The notes beneath the pieces are model-generated. The model made no database searches. It saw only the letters and a program-made list of their open reading frames with translations, and was not told where the DNA came from. A DNA stretch of 64,000 nucleotides from Trichobilharzia regenti (taxonomy: Eukaryota > Platyhelminthes > Trematoda > Strigeidida > Schistosomatidae): positions 78,553 to 142,552 of the forward strand of contig CALYDD020000329.1 of NCBI GenBank assembly GCA_944472135.2, written 5' to 3'. Below are positions 23,010 to 34,365 of this stretch, one piece after another. How positions within the stretch are numbered: the stretch's first letter is position 1; each line of letters starts with the position of its first letter. Both the position numbers and the translations under genes were made by a program.

Positions 23010-23700
23010 GATTAATTATTAAAGTAAAAGCAAACTAGAAGTAAAATTAAAAATTAAAAAAATAAACAAAAAACAAAATTTTTTACAAAGGATGACTAGT
23101 GAAGAGGTTAAGAACAAGTCAGAATAAGAGACTGGACAAACTTTTTTCTGTATACAGAGTTCTGGGTTGTATTGACGAATCGCCAGCGCCTTCGCCATAC
23201 ACAAAAGCCGAAACCTGACGCCTTTTGTACCATTCGGCTTCACTTTGTAGATGATCTTGAAGAAATACAACTCTGGTGGAGCTACGTGGCCTGAGTTCAC
23301 CGAATGCTCGAGAATTGAGCCAGTAATTGTCTTACATTGTCCCTTTGCTAACCATTCCGGGTAATGTTCAGAGATGCATTTGGAAAACGTGCGCTTTGTG
23401 CAGCCAATATAACTAGCTCCACACTAGCAGGTGAATTTATAAACACACATTGAGGTGGCCCAATGCCGTAGTTTATCCTTCACACATCCATGGATTATTT
23501 GTCGGCTGCAGAAATCGATACGCAGCTCAGCCATAAAGAAGGCTCTCCTCAGTCATCTACATATGCGATTCTTCAAGGAGGAAGAGGCGAAACAGGGCAG
23601 TCTGTCTTTATTCCATGAACTAAGTATCCGTCGGCTAGTGAATACACAGAATAGCTTGGTTCCATAGAAAGTCCTTCTGAAGACCCCCCTCAGACGTTGT
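23010..23700 (-). pseudogene. Penelope-like element endonuclease, broken
   Basis: Minus strand from about 23480: CVYKFTC-CGASYIGCTK (GIY-YIG signature), CISEHYPEWLAKGQCK, then FKIIYKVKPNGTKGVRFRLLCMAKALAI and LCIQKKVCP in the frame 23300-23019. A stop interrupts the signature region. Sequence 23500-23700 carries the preceding linker. Confidence 0.7.
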
Positions 23701-24559
23701 GATAAGTTCTCGCTATTTGACATCTTAGGAAGACATATTTTTTGGGGGGGGGGCTGGGGACAGTCGGCACCATCGACTTTTTACTTTCTGAATTCATGTG
23801 TTTGTCTATGAATTTATTTGGATAATGTAAATGATAACTGAAACAACACTTCAGGTAACTATGAATAAAATACAGATGGAATAATAAAAGTTTAACACTT
23901 GGAGATAAAGGTAAAGTATGTTGGCCACCAAACTAGAACTAGTGGAACTGTCTGTAATTCTTTTCAGATAACAAAAAGCTGTTATAAGTGTATGGTCGAT
24001 CTAGTGAAAATATTAAGTATGCAGATTTGTGATGGATAATGTGTGCTTACTTCTTCTTCTTTACTGTGTTAAAGAAGATGCAAGCAAGATGAGATACCCC
24101 TTGTGATATTTAAGATACTTGATTTTACACACCAGATGTGAATCCGGTATGTATAAGTTGTAACTACTAATAAACGAAATGTTCTGTTATTGTCTGATAG
24201 ATGGTTACTAACAGTGAAATCTAGGAGGAGCTTCTAAGTTTTATTTGGTACTCTTAAGTTAGATATACGTATATTCCAGTGACTGGCAATTACTGCAACA
24301 CACATTCGAATTCCGTATCCTTTATTTCACATACTAAAGCGTAATCTACACACCTACTTGGCCACCACAGTCAGCTCTTGTGCGATGAGTAGCAGTTGTT
24401 AATTCGAATTTCTCGTTGTTTGACTATATTGGACCGAAATGCTTAGTTTATCTGACATGTCAATACCTAGTACGCATGTTTCAATGATTTTTTGAGGTTA
24501 ACATCCTGCTATTTAATGTGATACTATGTTAATTTGAAGGCATCGTCGAAAAGTTCGAT
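23701..24559. other. No gene; possible SM-alpha remnant
   Basis: Around 24410-24470 the segment TATATTGGACCGAAATGCTTAG resembles part of the SM-alpha copies at 28240 and 38770. No ribozyme core is visible. A G-run lies near 23744-23752. Confidence 0.3.
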
Positions 24560-24900
24560 GCCGGAAGTCGAATTGTGAATACTCACTGAGCACTACGAAG
24601 TGTCACAACCATACGACAAGGGAAGGTGTCAGGTGATCCACAATGGAAAACTCATCTAAGCCTTTGAAATGAATACAGGAGTAAGACAAAGCTATCTACT
24701 ATCCCCCAATGATATTCCTAATTATGGTGGGCTGGACCGATAAGAAAATAATGGAAGATCTAAATTTCGAGGATAACTTATGCCTAATGTCATATAAACT
24801 TGAAGACCTACAGGTGAAAATCAACAAAGTGTCAGAAAAGGCAAACAGGGAAGGCAGGACTTCGAGCAAATATAAGAAAGATACAGGTAAAGAGGACAAT
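24560..24900 (+). pseudogene. RTE-like LINE reverse transcriptase scrap
   Basis: Plus strand: NTGVRQSYLLSP (motif B region), then IFLIMVGW and LNFEDNLCLMSYKLEDLQVKI (motif C, with the catalytic ADD changed to EDN). It ends at an AATAATAAT run where the antisense CR1-like LINE begins. Confidence 0.75.
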
Positions 24901-26680
24901 AATAATAATAATTTGCTTTATTCCAAAACAGTACTTGTGATACAGAATGGAATTCTCAGCATTTCACCACGCTATCGCATCCAGTTAGTACATTATCAAT
25001 AAATAAGATTAAGAGTAATCTTGGTTAGTTTTGACAACAATATATTAGCATGTCAGTACAAAAGCCGAGATTGAACAGAATGTTTGAAGGTGTTAGAAAA
25101 GTAGATGCTAGCATATATACTGGCGTAAGCGGTAATAAAAAGGTCGAGATATACAGAGTGTGAAAGAACGAAGAAGAATGTTTTAAGGAGAGTTTGTAAG
25201 GAAGAGAGAAACAAAACAGCACATAACAAAAAAGAGAGAGAAAAGGAAAAGAAAGAAAGAAAACGTTGTACCTGTGAATGACTTGATATGAGTTGGAAAG
25301 ACGAGATTCAGTTGTTCTACTGACTATTTAATAAGTTATAGCTATCACGCCTAATGCTTACTTTATCACACAGAACACGAGCTCAGTAGGGTATGGTTGA
25401 GTTTTTGTACTTTCTAGTGCGAGCATGTAGTTTCCTATATAGGCTTCTGGTTTTGCCTGTCTGATGAGATACAAGAGGAGAGTTGTGAATGATGGTGGGT
25501 GATGTGAGTTAGATGGAATGGATTTAGCCCATTTTTCAGATGAGTCCAAGTGCCTGTCAATGAGAATACTAACAAGCTGGTTAAGTGTTACGTAGCTTAC
25601 CCTGATGACAACCTTTAACATCCTACGTAATAAGATATAGTCCTTCATTAGTAGCCCTGGGAAAACTAAGGGGGAACAATAGAGGACAATGGACAGGATG
25701 CAAGAGTTGACGAATCGTAAGAGTAAAGGTTGAGTTCTACCAGAATGTCTTAACTTGTTGACGTAGAAGGTAAGACGGAGTATTTTTTTAGAAATCATCA
25801 GGATATGAGACGACCAGTTAAGATCTATCAGCAGATAGAATGACGCCAGTATACTTAATTTCCGACTTCGTTTCTATTTTAGTACCATCTATGTTGCACA
25901 CCTCGTGAGTTCTAACCAGTTTGCTTAGGTAAGATTTATGCCTAAAGGTGAAACTGACTGTTTGACATTTAGAGGGATTTAAGGTGAGATCGTTTTCCTT
26001 GTACCAGTGGCTGATTTCTGATAAAAAGCCATTTAGTTTGAAGCAGTCACTTTGACACTTGACAGGCAAAGATACAATCAGATCGTCAGCATATTTGACA
26101 AATTTAATATCATTTGAAGATGGTAAGTCATGTAGAAAGAAAGAAGAGAGAAGTGGGGAGAATACAGTGGCTTGGGGGACACCAGCTTCAGCGAGCACAT
26201 CAGAGGAGGATTTACATTTGTATACAGTGTAGTGCATTCTGTTAGAGAAATAGGAATGCAACCATTTTGTGACCCAGGACTCAGTTTGTGTCATTGAGAG
26301 CTTATTTAGCAAGAGATATCTAGGAACAGAGTCAAAAGCTTAAGTGAAGTCAAGAAACATGCAGCGAACGTATTTGGCACCTTTATCTAATGATTGGACG
26401 ATGCTGTTTTGTAAGACGGCTACAGCAGCTAAAGCGCCCCTACCCTGTCTATATGCAAATTGTTTGGGGTCTTCAAAACTTTTAAGGGAGGGTTCAAGTT
26501 TAAGAAGTAGTAGTATTTTCCATCAGCTTTAGAAACGGGAAGTAATGGAGATGGTTTTGAATTTTCTATTCTTGCTATTTCCAGGTTTAGCGACAGGGAC
26601 TATTATAATCTTTCCATGCAACAGGTACAACGGTTTTGGAAAAATAATCGACTAACAACAAAAAGCACATACAAACATGT
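24895..26680 (-). pseudogene. CR1/SR1-like LINE: reverse transcriptase and 3' end (minus)
   Basis: Minus strand from 26680: PKQFAYRQGRGALAAVAVLQ, CMFLDFT*AFDSVPRYLL (motif A with a stop), then in the frame 26312-25818 LNKLSMTQTESWV, AGVPQATVFSPLL (motif B) and FVKYADDLIVSLP (motif C), the KENDLTLNPSKCQTVSF block and an IKYTGVILSADRS block. A frame shift leads into 25798-25358 (RHSGRTQPLLLRFVNSCILS). The 3' end at 24895-24925 is an ATT-rich tail. The nuclease domain is absent. The family resembles schistosome SR1 by motif pattern. Confidence 0.85.
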
Positions 26681-27084
26681 ACACAAGAGACTGTTATAAA
26701 ATGCAACAGCATTTAGAATATCGTTTTTAATTAGAAGTAAAGTATTAAGGTGTGGAAATAGAACATTTCAATCTCCCTAGCTAACAACATTTTACTACTG
26801 GCCGAGGAAAAAAACCACCATGAGATCCAATTGTTTTTCTCTCGTTTCCTTGAAGTGTCCTCAAAATCTATTAGTATTCAAGTGATCAAGAATATTCCTA
26901 CATATTTCTGAATGCACATTTGTGTGTTGGTCTATGCATTTCAACTCAACCACGCATTAACAACATCACATTCGACGTCTTGTTGACTATACTGAAACAT
27001 CATTCCATTCATTGTGAGAAGTCTCTGTTTCTTTGTTCTTCATTATCATAGTATAAGGCACACGTTTATCTTGAATGTGAAAAA
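26681..27084. other. No gene recognised
   Basis: Short AT-rich gap between an antisense and a sense LINE. Confidence 0.4.
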
Positions 27085-27234
27085 AACGTCAGTTTCACTC
27101 AATAATTCCTTCCTAACCGAAAATTCGGATTTTCAATACAAACGTCAAGTCAATCAGCTCTTCTATACGGATCAGAAACTTGGCAGGTGGGTCACAAAGA
27201 ATATTTCCAACAGCCTGTTGCAGACCAGACCTTT

Positions 27235-27452
27235 GAATTGGCAGAAGTTAGAATTGAAGAACCATTGGATCGGGTCCCAGTGGCTCAATGGTCTACGAGC
27301 TCGCCTTGTAACCAGAAGGTCCTGGGTTCGAACCCCGGTGGGTGCGTACTGCTGAGGAGTCCCAAACTAGGACGAAACAGCTGTCCAGTACTCCCAGGTT
27401 TTCCAGTGGTTCTCTAACTGATGTCAGCTCATGATTAAATCCTCCATACAAT
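27235..27452 (+). mobile_element. tRNA-derived SINE with a complete hammerhead ribozyme (family 1)
   Basis: 218 bp. The tRNA-like head has an A-box (TGGCTCAATGGT) and a canonical B-box (GGGTTCGAACCC). The ribozyme follows at 27346-27391, and the tail contains TGGTTCTCTAACTGATGTCAGC. It lacks the ~200-bp upstream head of the long form at 30546 and 59795. Its insertion into a LINE with a 9-bp duplication gives exact ends. Confidence 0.88.
27346..27391 (+). ncRNA. Type I hammerhead ribozyme with intact core
   Basis: Reads GTACTG (helix I, 5'), CTGAGGA (matches CUGANGA), GTCC-CAAACTA-GGAC (helix II and loop), GAAA (conserved), CAGCTGTC (short palindromic helix III ending at the cleavage C, 27385), then CAGTAC (helix I, 3'). 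All conserved positions fit and helix I is a perfect 6-bp pair. ACAGCTGT is self-complementary, as in schistosome and other metazoan type I hammerheads, which suggests dimer-assisted cleavage. Confidence 0.85.
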
Positions 27453-27865
27453 CAGACCTTTATCAACAACTAACTGTCTTCGTTCTATACTGAAGATCAG
27501 ATGGCCTTGCCGGAAACAATCACCAACAAGAAATTAACTATGAGAACAAACAAATATGCAGGAGAAAGTGGATTGAGATGGATTGAACACTCGCTGAATG
27601 AGGAGGCCGCTGGGTGACATCGCGCGCGCGTCAGGCCATCGCTCGAGTGGAACCAGGCCGAAAGGGAAGCGGTGAGTGGGTCGTGGGTGCAAGGATGACA
27701 TGGAGGAGATCGTGTGAAGAGGAGTTGAAAGAGTATGGACTAACATGGATGCATGTGAAAAGTAAAGCCGAAGACAGAAGTGGCAAGTGAAGACATGCAG
27801 TTGAAGCCGTATAATCCACTAAGAAACAAAGGGAACTATAATAAATAACAATAATAATAACCGAA

Positions 27866-28240
27866 AATTTAATCATCTCTCAAATGAATGTCTAAATAAT
27901 AATAATAATTCTACTCTGGTTTCAAGTGAAATATTTTGAATTATCCACACACACACACACTGAATCATTGTCATCATAATTGGTTCATTAAATGGCTAGT
28001 TAATTCATTATATTCGTTGACAGTTATGAAAAAGCTATTCAAATTATCAGAAATGCTAATCAGTTTCTCACGTTTGTCCGTTTTAGTTAGTGCAACTGTC
28101 AACTGATGAATAACTGATTTGATTACAATAATATAAACTTATTTTGAATTAAATATTACAGTATAGTAGCTATGTATGTTGTACATTTCAACAAGTAGTC
28201 GACTGTAAGAATTATTTATTTTCAATTAACTCTCGATTTT
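27866..28240. other. No gene recognised
   Basis: AT-rich sequence with AATAAT and (CA)n runs (near 27945). Nothing else recognised. Confidence 0.5.
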
Positions 28241-28590
28241 CCCGTTAATTGATTGTACCAGAATGTCCAGCCTCTGCTGAAATGCCTGGCGGCTCCTTGT
28301 ATGGATGCTTCGAAGATGTCTAATGATTAACCCCAAGTCATTTGGAAGATGATGACTAACAGTGGAATCCGGGACACATATTTCATTCTGTTGGGGATTG
28401 GTCATATGGATGTACCTTCCACTGAGGCTCGAGTCTAGTGCCTGTCTTTTTAAACGTCAAATTCTTATTCACTAGACCACCAAAGTGTAGGTACACTTAA
28501 ATGACGAGTCCTGAATAGGACGAAATGCGCAACCTGGATTCCACTGCTAGTCATCACCCTGTACCGAATTACCTCAGGTTGCGTGAAATT
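28241..28590. mobile_element. SM-alpha-like hammerhead repeats, opposite-strand pair
   Basis: 28241-28440 is a minus-oriented copy (ATTGATTGTACCAGAATGTC and CAGTGGAATCCGGGACACAT). 28441-28590 is plus-oriented and holds a near-complete hammerhead: ATGACGA (C3 replaced by A), GTCC-TGAATA-GGAC, GAAA, TGCGCAAC, then CTGG. It is the family of the known SM-alpha satellite of schistosomes, with a decayed catalytic core. Confidence 0.7.
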
Positions 28591-28614
28591 GTTGTCTGTA
28601 GACTAATTTAGTTC

Positions 28615-30240
28615 AAGTAAGTACTTGAAACATTGTGAATATTTTGCTGATTGCAAACTTGACTGGCAAGTATCTAAGTTTTCCATTGATGATACGTTTA
28701 AATTTATTAATAGAATTAAAGATTTTAATGTCTCAGACAAAGTCTTGTTCTCATTAGATGTGACGTCGCTATTTACCAATGTTCCTCTCATGGAAACTGT
28801 TTGCTATTTATGTGATTATATTGATACACATAGTTTAGAAATAGGGTTGCCGACAACCCACCTCAAAGAACACGTTGAATGTGCAGTTCACCTTCAATAA
28901 TGAGATTTTTAGACAAAGATGTGGCATTGCTATGGGATCACCACTGGGTCCCTTTTTGGCTGATTGTTTTATGGTAAAGATTTAAAATTCTCAGCTTAGT
29001 CAAACCATTGGTCATTTCGACATTTATAAAAGATACGTAGACGACACTTTCGTCATCTGCGATAATAACGTAATTCTTGATGATGCCTGTTTACTTTCAA
29101 CAACTGTCATCCTTCTTTACAATTCTCCATAGAAAAGGAATCCGAACTAAGCATTCCGTTTCTTGATATTTGCCTTAGCAGACGTAATGACGGATCTCTT
29201 ATAAGATCTATCCACCGGAAACGTACATGGAACGGACAATTAACTAATTTTCACAGTTGGGTGCCTATTTCCAGGAAACGGAAATTATAATTCATTCGCT
29301 CTGCTTTAGGATAAGGAAAATTTGTAGTTTTGATTGTGTTGACTCAGAACATGAATTCTTAAAAGCCACGCTTGCAGAAAACGGTTACCCTAACTGATTT
29401 GTTGACAGCAAAATGAAAGATAAGTAGTCAAAACTGACCACCCACTCAGTTCCAAAGAAAACCCTATTCATGAACTTGGAATTCAGAGGTGATCAAGCTT
29501 CAGATATGCTCAAAAATCGTCTCTCTAAATCAGTCAGCTAGACGTTCTTTGCAGCAAAATCACAAATGACGTTCACCAGCCGAAAGTTGTTCTCTACCTC
29601 TGTGAAAGATAAGCTCCCCCGTCTGGCCGCCTCCATGTTCAACTATCAGTTCACCTGCTCCTCTTGTGGAGCGAGGTAAATTGGCCGTAGTCACAGGACG
29701 CCGCTTTCCACACGGATACGACAACATATTCCAGTTGCAAGGTTTTACAAGAGAGAAAGGAAGTGTGTGAGAAGCTCTATTCTGGAACACCTGATCGACT
29801 TCTGTCACTCTGTCAACCCCGACCATGATTTTAAGATCATATATAGAATCCATGCTAACTTCCCGCGTTTTCTTCGTTACAGACTTCTAAAGATAGCTGA
29901 GGCCTTGGTCATTCATGACTATAAGCCGGACAGGTCTTTGTGTACAAAAGAAGTATGTACAATCCCTACTTCTGCCTTGGCCGTAGATGGATAGACATTT
30001 ATTTATTTATTTTGTTTATTTAGTTATTCTATGTACTTTTCCCTTATTACTACGACTATTATTATTATTATTATCATTATTATTATTGTTACTATTCTCA
30101 CTCTGAATCTTTTCCACTTGACTCACTTGTCATGTTAAATCGAAAATTAATAATTTTTATTTTTTTCATTTTTACAATATTGAATTCTATCTTATCAAAT
30201 TTCACACCATGTTATGTAACATTTTATATAGCATAGATAA
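28615..30240 (+). mobile_element. Penelope-like element, best copy: RT, endonuclease and 3' UTR
   Basis: RT motifs in order: LDVTSLFTNVP (28753-28785), GIAMGSPLGPFLADC (28923-28967) and YVDDTFVIC (near 29033), on shifted frames. Then a linker (LAENGYP, FMNLEFRGDQASDML near 29480-29510) and the endonuclease (YQFTCSSCGAR, stop in the YIG, then RSSILEHLID, FKIIYRIHANFPRFLRYR, LCTKEVCTIP). The stop (TAA at 29677-29679) replaces the GIY-YIG tyrosine. A 3' UTR of ~250 bp follows. Its 3' ~860 bp are duplicated inverted at 44415-45284. Dead. Confidence 0.88.
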
Positions 30241-30334
30241 GTTGGGCTGAAATCTTTTTTTGAAGTCCACTTCCAAAAATGAGAGGATATTAGTCTGTTG
30301 TACTTAATCATGATGATAAATTTATTCAAGTATT

Positions 30335-30545
30335 GGTTTGTAGGGATTGGACTGATTGGTTACAGGATTTCATCATAAGCTGACATTGTTAGACAACCAT
30401 TGGAAAACCTGGGAGTATTGGACAGCTATTTCGCCCCAGTTTCAGACCCCTCAGCAGTACGAACACACCGGGGTTCGAACCCCGGAACTTCTGGTTACAA
30501 GGCGAGTTCGTATACCATTTAGCTACTGGGACCCGATCCAATGGC
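30335..30545 (-). mobile_element. Hammerhead SINE (family 1), minus copy
   Basis: Minus strand: tRNA-like part (CCAGTAGCTAAATGGTATACG, B-box GGGTTCGAACCCCGG), then GTACTGCTGAGGGGTCTGAAACTGG with GCGAAATAGCTGTCCAATACTCC and the tail. The core is close to intact (CTGAGGG). Head-to-head with the next copy. Confidence 0.75.
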
Positions 30546-30905
30546 CCTGTAACCAATCAGATCCTCACAAACCATCACTTGAATATCAATAGGATGCTCA
30601 TTAGCAACTTGCCCTGTCCAAGCAGGTAGATAGCTGGGGTTCTAGTGGGAAATCGTGACCAGTATGGTGCAGCAGGTCGGGTGCGAGGATGAATACTCAC
30701 CTAAGATATTGGCTAGTGGTCACGCTATGTCATGAATTGACAGAAGCTGAAATTCATGGCCATTGGATCGGCTTAAAGGCCTATGAGCTCGCCTTGTAAC
30801 CGAAAGATCCTGGGTTCTTACCCTGGAGGTGGGCTCGTACTGATGAAGAGTCCCAAACTAGGACTCAACAGTTGTCCAGTACTCCCAGCTTGTTTTCCAT
30901 CACTT
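30546..30905 (+). mobile_element. Hammerhead SINE (family 1), long form
   Basis: Starts CTGTAACCAATCAGATCC, has a ~200-bp head (CTTGCCCTGTCCAAGCAGG, GAAATCGTGACCAGTATGG, GGTCGGGTGCGAGGATG), the tRNA-like part at about 30765-30835 and the ribozyme at about 30837-30890. There the GAAAC has become CTCAAC, so it is likely inactive. Confidence 0.75.
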
Positions 30906-31456
30906 GAAAAACTGTTTCAATTCGAGTTTATCTACCTTTGATTTATATTTCATGGCCTTTATCATCCTATTATCTTTTTTCATTACCAGAACTTTAGAAC
31001 TCACCAAGCAGTCAGTGTTTACCGTTGAGAACTTGAAGAAATTTAGATGGTGTGATAAAACTTCAAATCATAAATGCACACACAATCTACCTAACTCATA
31101 AAAGTTGGTTGAGCTTGTTAAACATTTGATGTTAACCATCCCTAAAATACCAATGGTAATGTTAAAAAAAATGTGTCCCTTCATGACTTCTACCACCTGT
31201 TAAGGCGAAATGAGACACTTTAGGTTTTTCGATAGTTTTTGTAAGCATGCAAAAGTATTTTCCTTCTTTGTGAGTATTTGAAACAGTCTCTTCTAAGAAA
31301 ACATAAGAGATTAAAAAAGGCATGTTTATTAATACCGATAAACATTTAAACTGATCAATATTTCAGTGAATCCAAAGTTTTCCCAATCTGCATTTGGATA
31401 ACTGTCAAATGATAGGCTGTTTAATAGAAAGCATAGTGTCCCACAGAAATTGTAAC
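30906..31456. other. No gene recognised
   Basis: AT-rich sequence. A short open frame at 30904-31101 has no recognisable domain. Confidence 0.45.
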
Positions 31457-32142
31457 ACCAGAAGACGAGGACCAGTCAACAGATCGTTTACTTAGGAAAT
31501 CAACACATGACCAAATATTGGGGACGTACACATTGACGTAAATCACCGTCCACCAATTTTGGCCAACAGCCAGCTCTCACCACACCACACTCGTTCCCCC
31601 GTCAAAGACTTGCCACTGAAGTTGGTTCGGTCTTTTTGGTTCTAGGGGTTTTGTTCATTTATCTTGCTGTCTGGAATCTCGGCGCTCCCTGATGTTCACC
31701 TGTTTCTCTTTGTTTACCATTGCGATTGTGTCTGCGTAACCTCATCTCGAAGTGCCCATATGTGATCCTTCCCACTTTGGAAACTGTTTGCCTGACCGTG
31801 TCACACATTCGTCGGTATTTCGCCTCACATTTTCATGTACTGCTTTCTCCCGACCTCCCAGAAGCGACCCAAGTAACAGCCTCATCAATGACAGATCTTG
31901 AATGCAACTCAACTGCTCAGAAGCCTCGAAGTCCTACCCGAAGATCCATATGTCTCCATCAAAACCTGCAGAGCATAGGCTTTCCATTTGTCGGTAGGCA
32001 GCGACACCGAATGTAACAACAGAAGATAAGGGCCAGGCAACAGATCGCTTATTTAGGAAATCAACATATGATCAAATATTGGGGACGTACACATTGACGC
32101 GTAAATTACCGTCCACCAATTTCGGCTAACAGCCAGCTCTCA
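31457..32142 (-). mobile_element. Small non-autonomous gypsy-type element with two LTRs
   Basis: Read on the minus strand: a 5' LTR (32142 to about 32013) starting TGTGGTGAGAGCTGGCTGTT and ending TTCTGTTGTTACA; an internal region of ~420 bp; a polypurine tract (GACGGGGGAACGAG); a 3' LTR (about 31588 to 31457) starting TGTGGTG and ending GGTGTTACA. The LTRs are ~130 bp, related to family A but much shorter. The inside has a start (MESLCSAGFDGDIW), a stop, and later FPKWEGSHM and LFDGGTSV, which match the integrase C-terminus of the first element. It is an internally deleted gag-pol. No perfect target-site duplication was seen. Confidence 0.75.
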
Positions 32143-32783
32143 CCACAATATTACTGGCTTTTCAATTGAAATTACTCTCGTTTTTAGGCATTTAAAAAAG
32201 TCGACGAAACGATTTGACAACATTAACTCTTTCAAATTAACTATTCTCAACTCGGCTTGAGAACTCTTACAGTTGAGCAGATTACACATCATCTAGATTG
32301 CTGCCTAATTATCTTGACTTCTATTAGTTAGGAAATGTATTTGAAGTGTAAGCCAAAAGATTGATAAGCAAACTTTCAGATAAATAGGAAAACCACTATT
32401 ATAAAGTTAGTCATGTGGAAGTCAGCTTGAATGGTGGTGAATAGTGATCAGTAGGATGATAAACAAGAAATAATAATTGAAAAAAAAGATTAAGCAACTG
32501 ATAATCATCAAAATCAGGAAGTTGAAACCCTGATGGTAATTATTCCATGCATAACTCTTATGAAAAATAAGGAATAATGGCCTATTAAATTTACAATATG
32601 GTGTAAGTGGTGAATAGTTTCCTGTGCCATTTACAAGTAGGTGTTTGTGGAAATCTAATATTCAAATATTGGGTTTGAGGGCAAGGAAGTGACTGAATCG
32701 GATGTAAACTCACATCGCAACCTACGGTGAAAGCAGAGGAAGTCATTTTCCTTTCAGTTTAATACATTCCAACCGTAGCCCCT
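32143..32783. other. No gene recognised
   Basis: AT-rich sequence with no recognised element. Confidence 0.5.
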
Positions 32784-32990
32784 CATTTTATTTTATTTTT
32801 TTTTTGATTTTTGATTTACAGCTTGATTCGACACTGTATTTTTGGTACAAGTGTGGAATTTTCAGCGTGGATATCGGTAGCCCAAATTTCGCAGGCCGAC
32901 CATAGATATCAGGTGTGCGCCGGCGTGGGCTCGAACCCCGGACCATGTGCATGGTCGGCGAGAGTCCTAACCACTGTGCCACCGACGCAC
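32784..32990 (-). mobile_element. tRNA-headed SINE (family 2), minus copy
   Basis: Minus strand: GTGCGTCGGTGGCACAGTGG at the head, GGGGTTCGAGCCCACGCCGGC (B-box), the GATATCTATGGTCGGCCTGC body, GCTGTAAATC and an A-rich tail. Well preserved. Confidence 0.88.
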
Positions 32991-33379
32991 TCATGATCAT
33001 ATGATGGATCGGATTTAGGTCTATCTGTATTTAATGCGGAAAGTTTAACATTAAGCTATTATGTTCATAAATACAAAGGGCTATCTGCATTCGGACTTCC
33101 ATCATTTGAAAGTATGTTGCAAATATCTTTCAATGTCGTCTGTGAGTGTTCTCCATACCTTGACTTACAATAATTCTAAGGGTTGTGCCGATTCATGACT
33201 AAGTTTACTTTGTGAAACTAGTACATTACCCCAATAACCACCCAGTTTTAATTTCAAAATTTTGTTAGTTAAATTCTCCATTGGGTTTCTATTTTTTATT
33301 GAGAACACATGATATTTTAAAGACTTATTTTCCCTTAATTCGGTGTAATAGAATAATTTAATTGAATTTTAGATTTTCC

Positions 33380-33695
33380 CGTCTCAAGAAAGAATTAGCA
33401 GTAAGGAACTGTCAAGATGGACCAACAAAGAAGCTGTTAACTAAAACAGTAAGCCGAAGGAAATGAAGATGAACCGAACACATGCTGAGGAGACCACTGA
33501 GTAACATCATGCAGCAGGCCCACGAGTGGGATCCGAAAAAGAATCGACTAGATTGGTGTCGCCCCGAGGGTAAACTGGAGACCATGTGTGAAGGAAATGA
33601 AAGGGCCAGCTAAGGACAACTGCAGCGAACCGCGTGAAATGGAGATACGCTGCTGAAGCCTTATATTCCACTAGGAACCTGAGGGAAGAAAAACT
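33380..33695 (+). mobile_element. RTE-like LINE 3' end
   Basis: GTCAAGATGGACCAACAAAG, AGCAGGCCCACGAGTGGGATC, then the tail GAAGCCTTATATTCCACTAGG. No open frame. Strongly diverged from the other copies. Confidence 0.75.
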
Positions 33696-34119
33696 ATGAT
33701 AACATGCGCATTACAAACTGTAATCGGTAGAGATTTATCGCAATCTGGTCAGCCTCCTTCTTCCTTCTATTGAACCAGTCAGCAAATATACAATTTACTG
33801 AGTTGAAAATTTACTTTTCACTATTACTTAACATAACTATTACAATTTATTCGAACTAGATTCACTTAAGTAAGAAAAAGGGTCTTCTCTGTTTGCATGT
33901 AGAGTTCTTAGGATAATTGTGTGCACTTAATCTCAAAATATTGAATCTACATAAATAACTTGTATCTAAAACTATTAACTTTGAGAAATCTATCACAGTT
34001 ACACAATAGTAACATGAATTATCTATTGACAGTATACCTTTATGTGGATTTTTATCTCATCTGTTTAAATAAATAAGGTACAGGGGTTGTGCCTTCATAA
34101 AATTTAATACCACTAGAAT
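33696..34119. other. No gene recognised
   Basis: AT-rich sequence. Nothing recognised. Confidence 0.5.
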
Positions 34120-34365
34120 TCCCCGATGTGTCCGTCTGTGGTTCAGCCATAGAGCGTTGACAGACCAATCATGCACGTGGTCTGGGGTTCAAATCGCGGC
34201 CGGCGTACACCTTTACCTCCCCTTTCCTCTACAAGAAGGGAATGTTGGGCGTTAGGCTAGCAACCCCACCTCGTAAAAATGAACATCACTGTTACTGAAA
34301 ATTTAAAGCTAAAGCTTGAAGCCACTCTATGTTCCATTGGGAAGGTAAAGGAATAAAAAAAAGAA
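34120..34365 (+). mobile_element. tRNA-derived SINE with RTE-like LINE tail (family 3)
   Basis: tRNA-like head with A-box (CTGTGGTTCAGCCATAGAGC) and B-box (TGGGGTTCAAATCGC), a middle part (GTTGGGCGTTAGGCTAGCAAC) and the tail GAAGCCACTCTATGTTCCATTGGGAAGG with AAAGGAATAAA, matching the local RTE LINEs. Related copies are at 20880, 46250, 56340 and 58532. Confidence 0.8.

Larger units (their letters stand above)
27226..27461. other. 9-bp target-site duplication around the hammerhead SINE
   Basis: CAGACCTTT occurs at 27226-27234 and again at 27453-27461, exactly flanking the SINE. LINE copies without the SINE have the equivalent site once (CAGACATTTATCAACAAC near 49123). This shows that the SINE moved by target-primed retroposition. 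Confidence 0.85.
27085..27865 (+). mobile_element. RTE-like LINE, 3' part, with a hammerhead SINE inserted
   Basis: LINE blocks DFQYKRQVNQLFYTDQKL and VTKNISNSLLQTR precede the SINE at 27235-27452; LINE sequence resumes with AGACCTTTATCAACAAC, then TCAGATGGCC, AGGAGAAAGTGGATTGAGATGG and the tail ATAATCCACTAAGAAACAAAG. Many stops. Confidence 0.85.

Noticed and set aside
30904..31101. 65-residue frame with a hydrophobic stretch (ILLSFFITRTL) as a membrane peptide
   Set aside because: Typical chance frame in AT-rich DNA; no supporting context, homologue or splice signals recognised.
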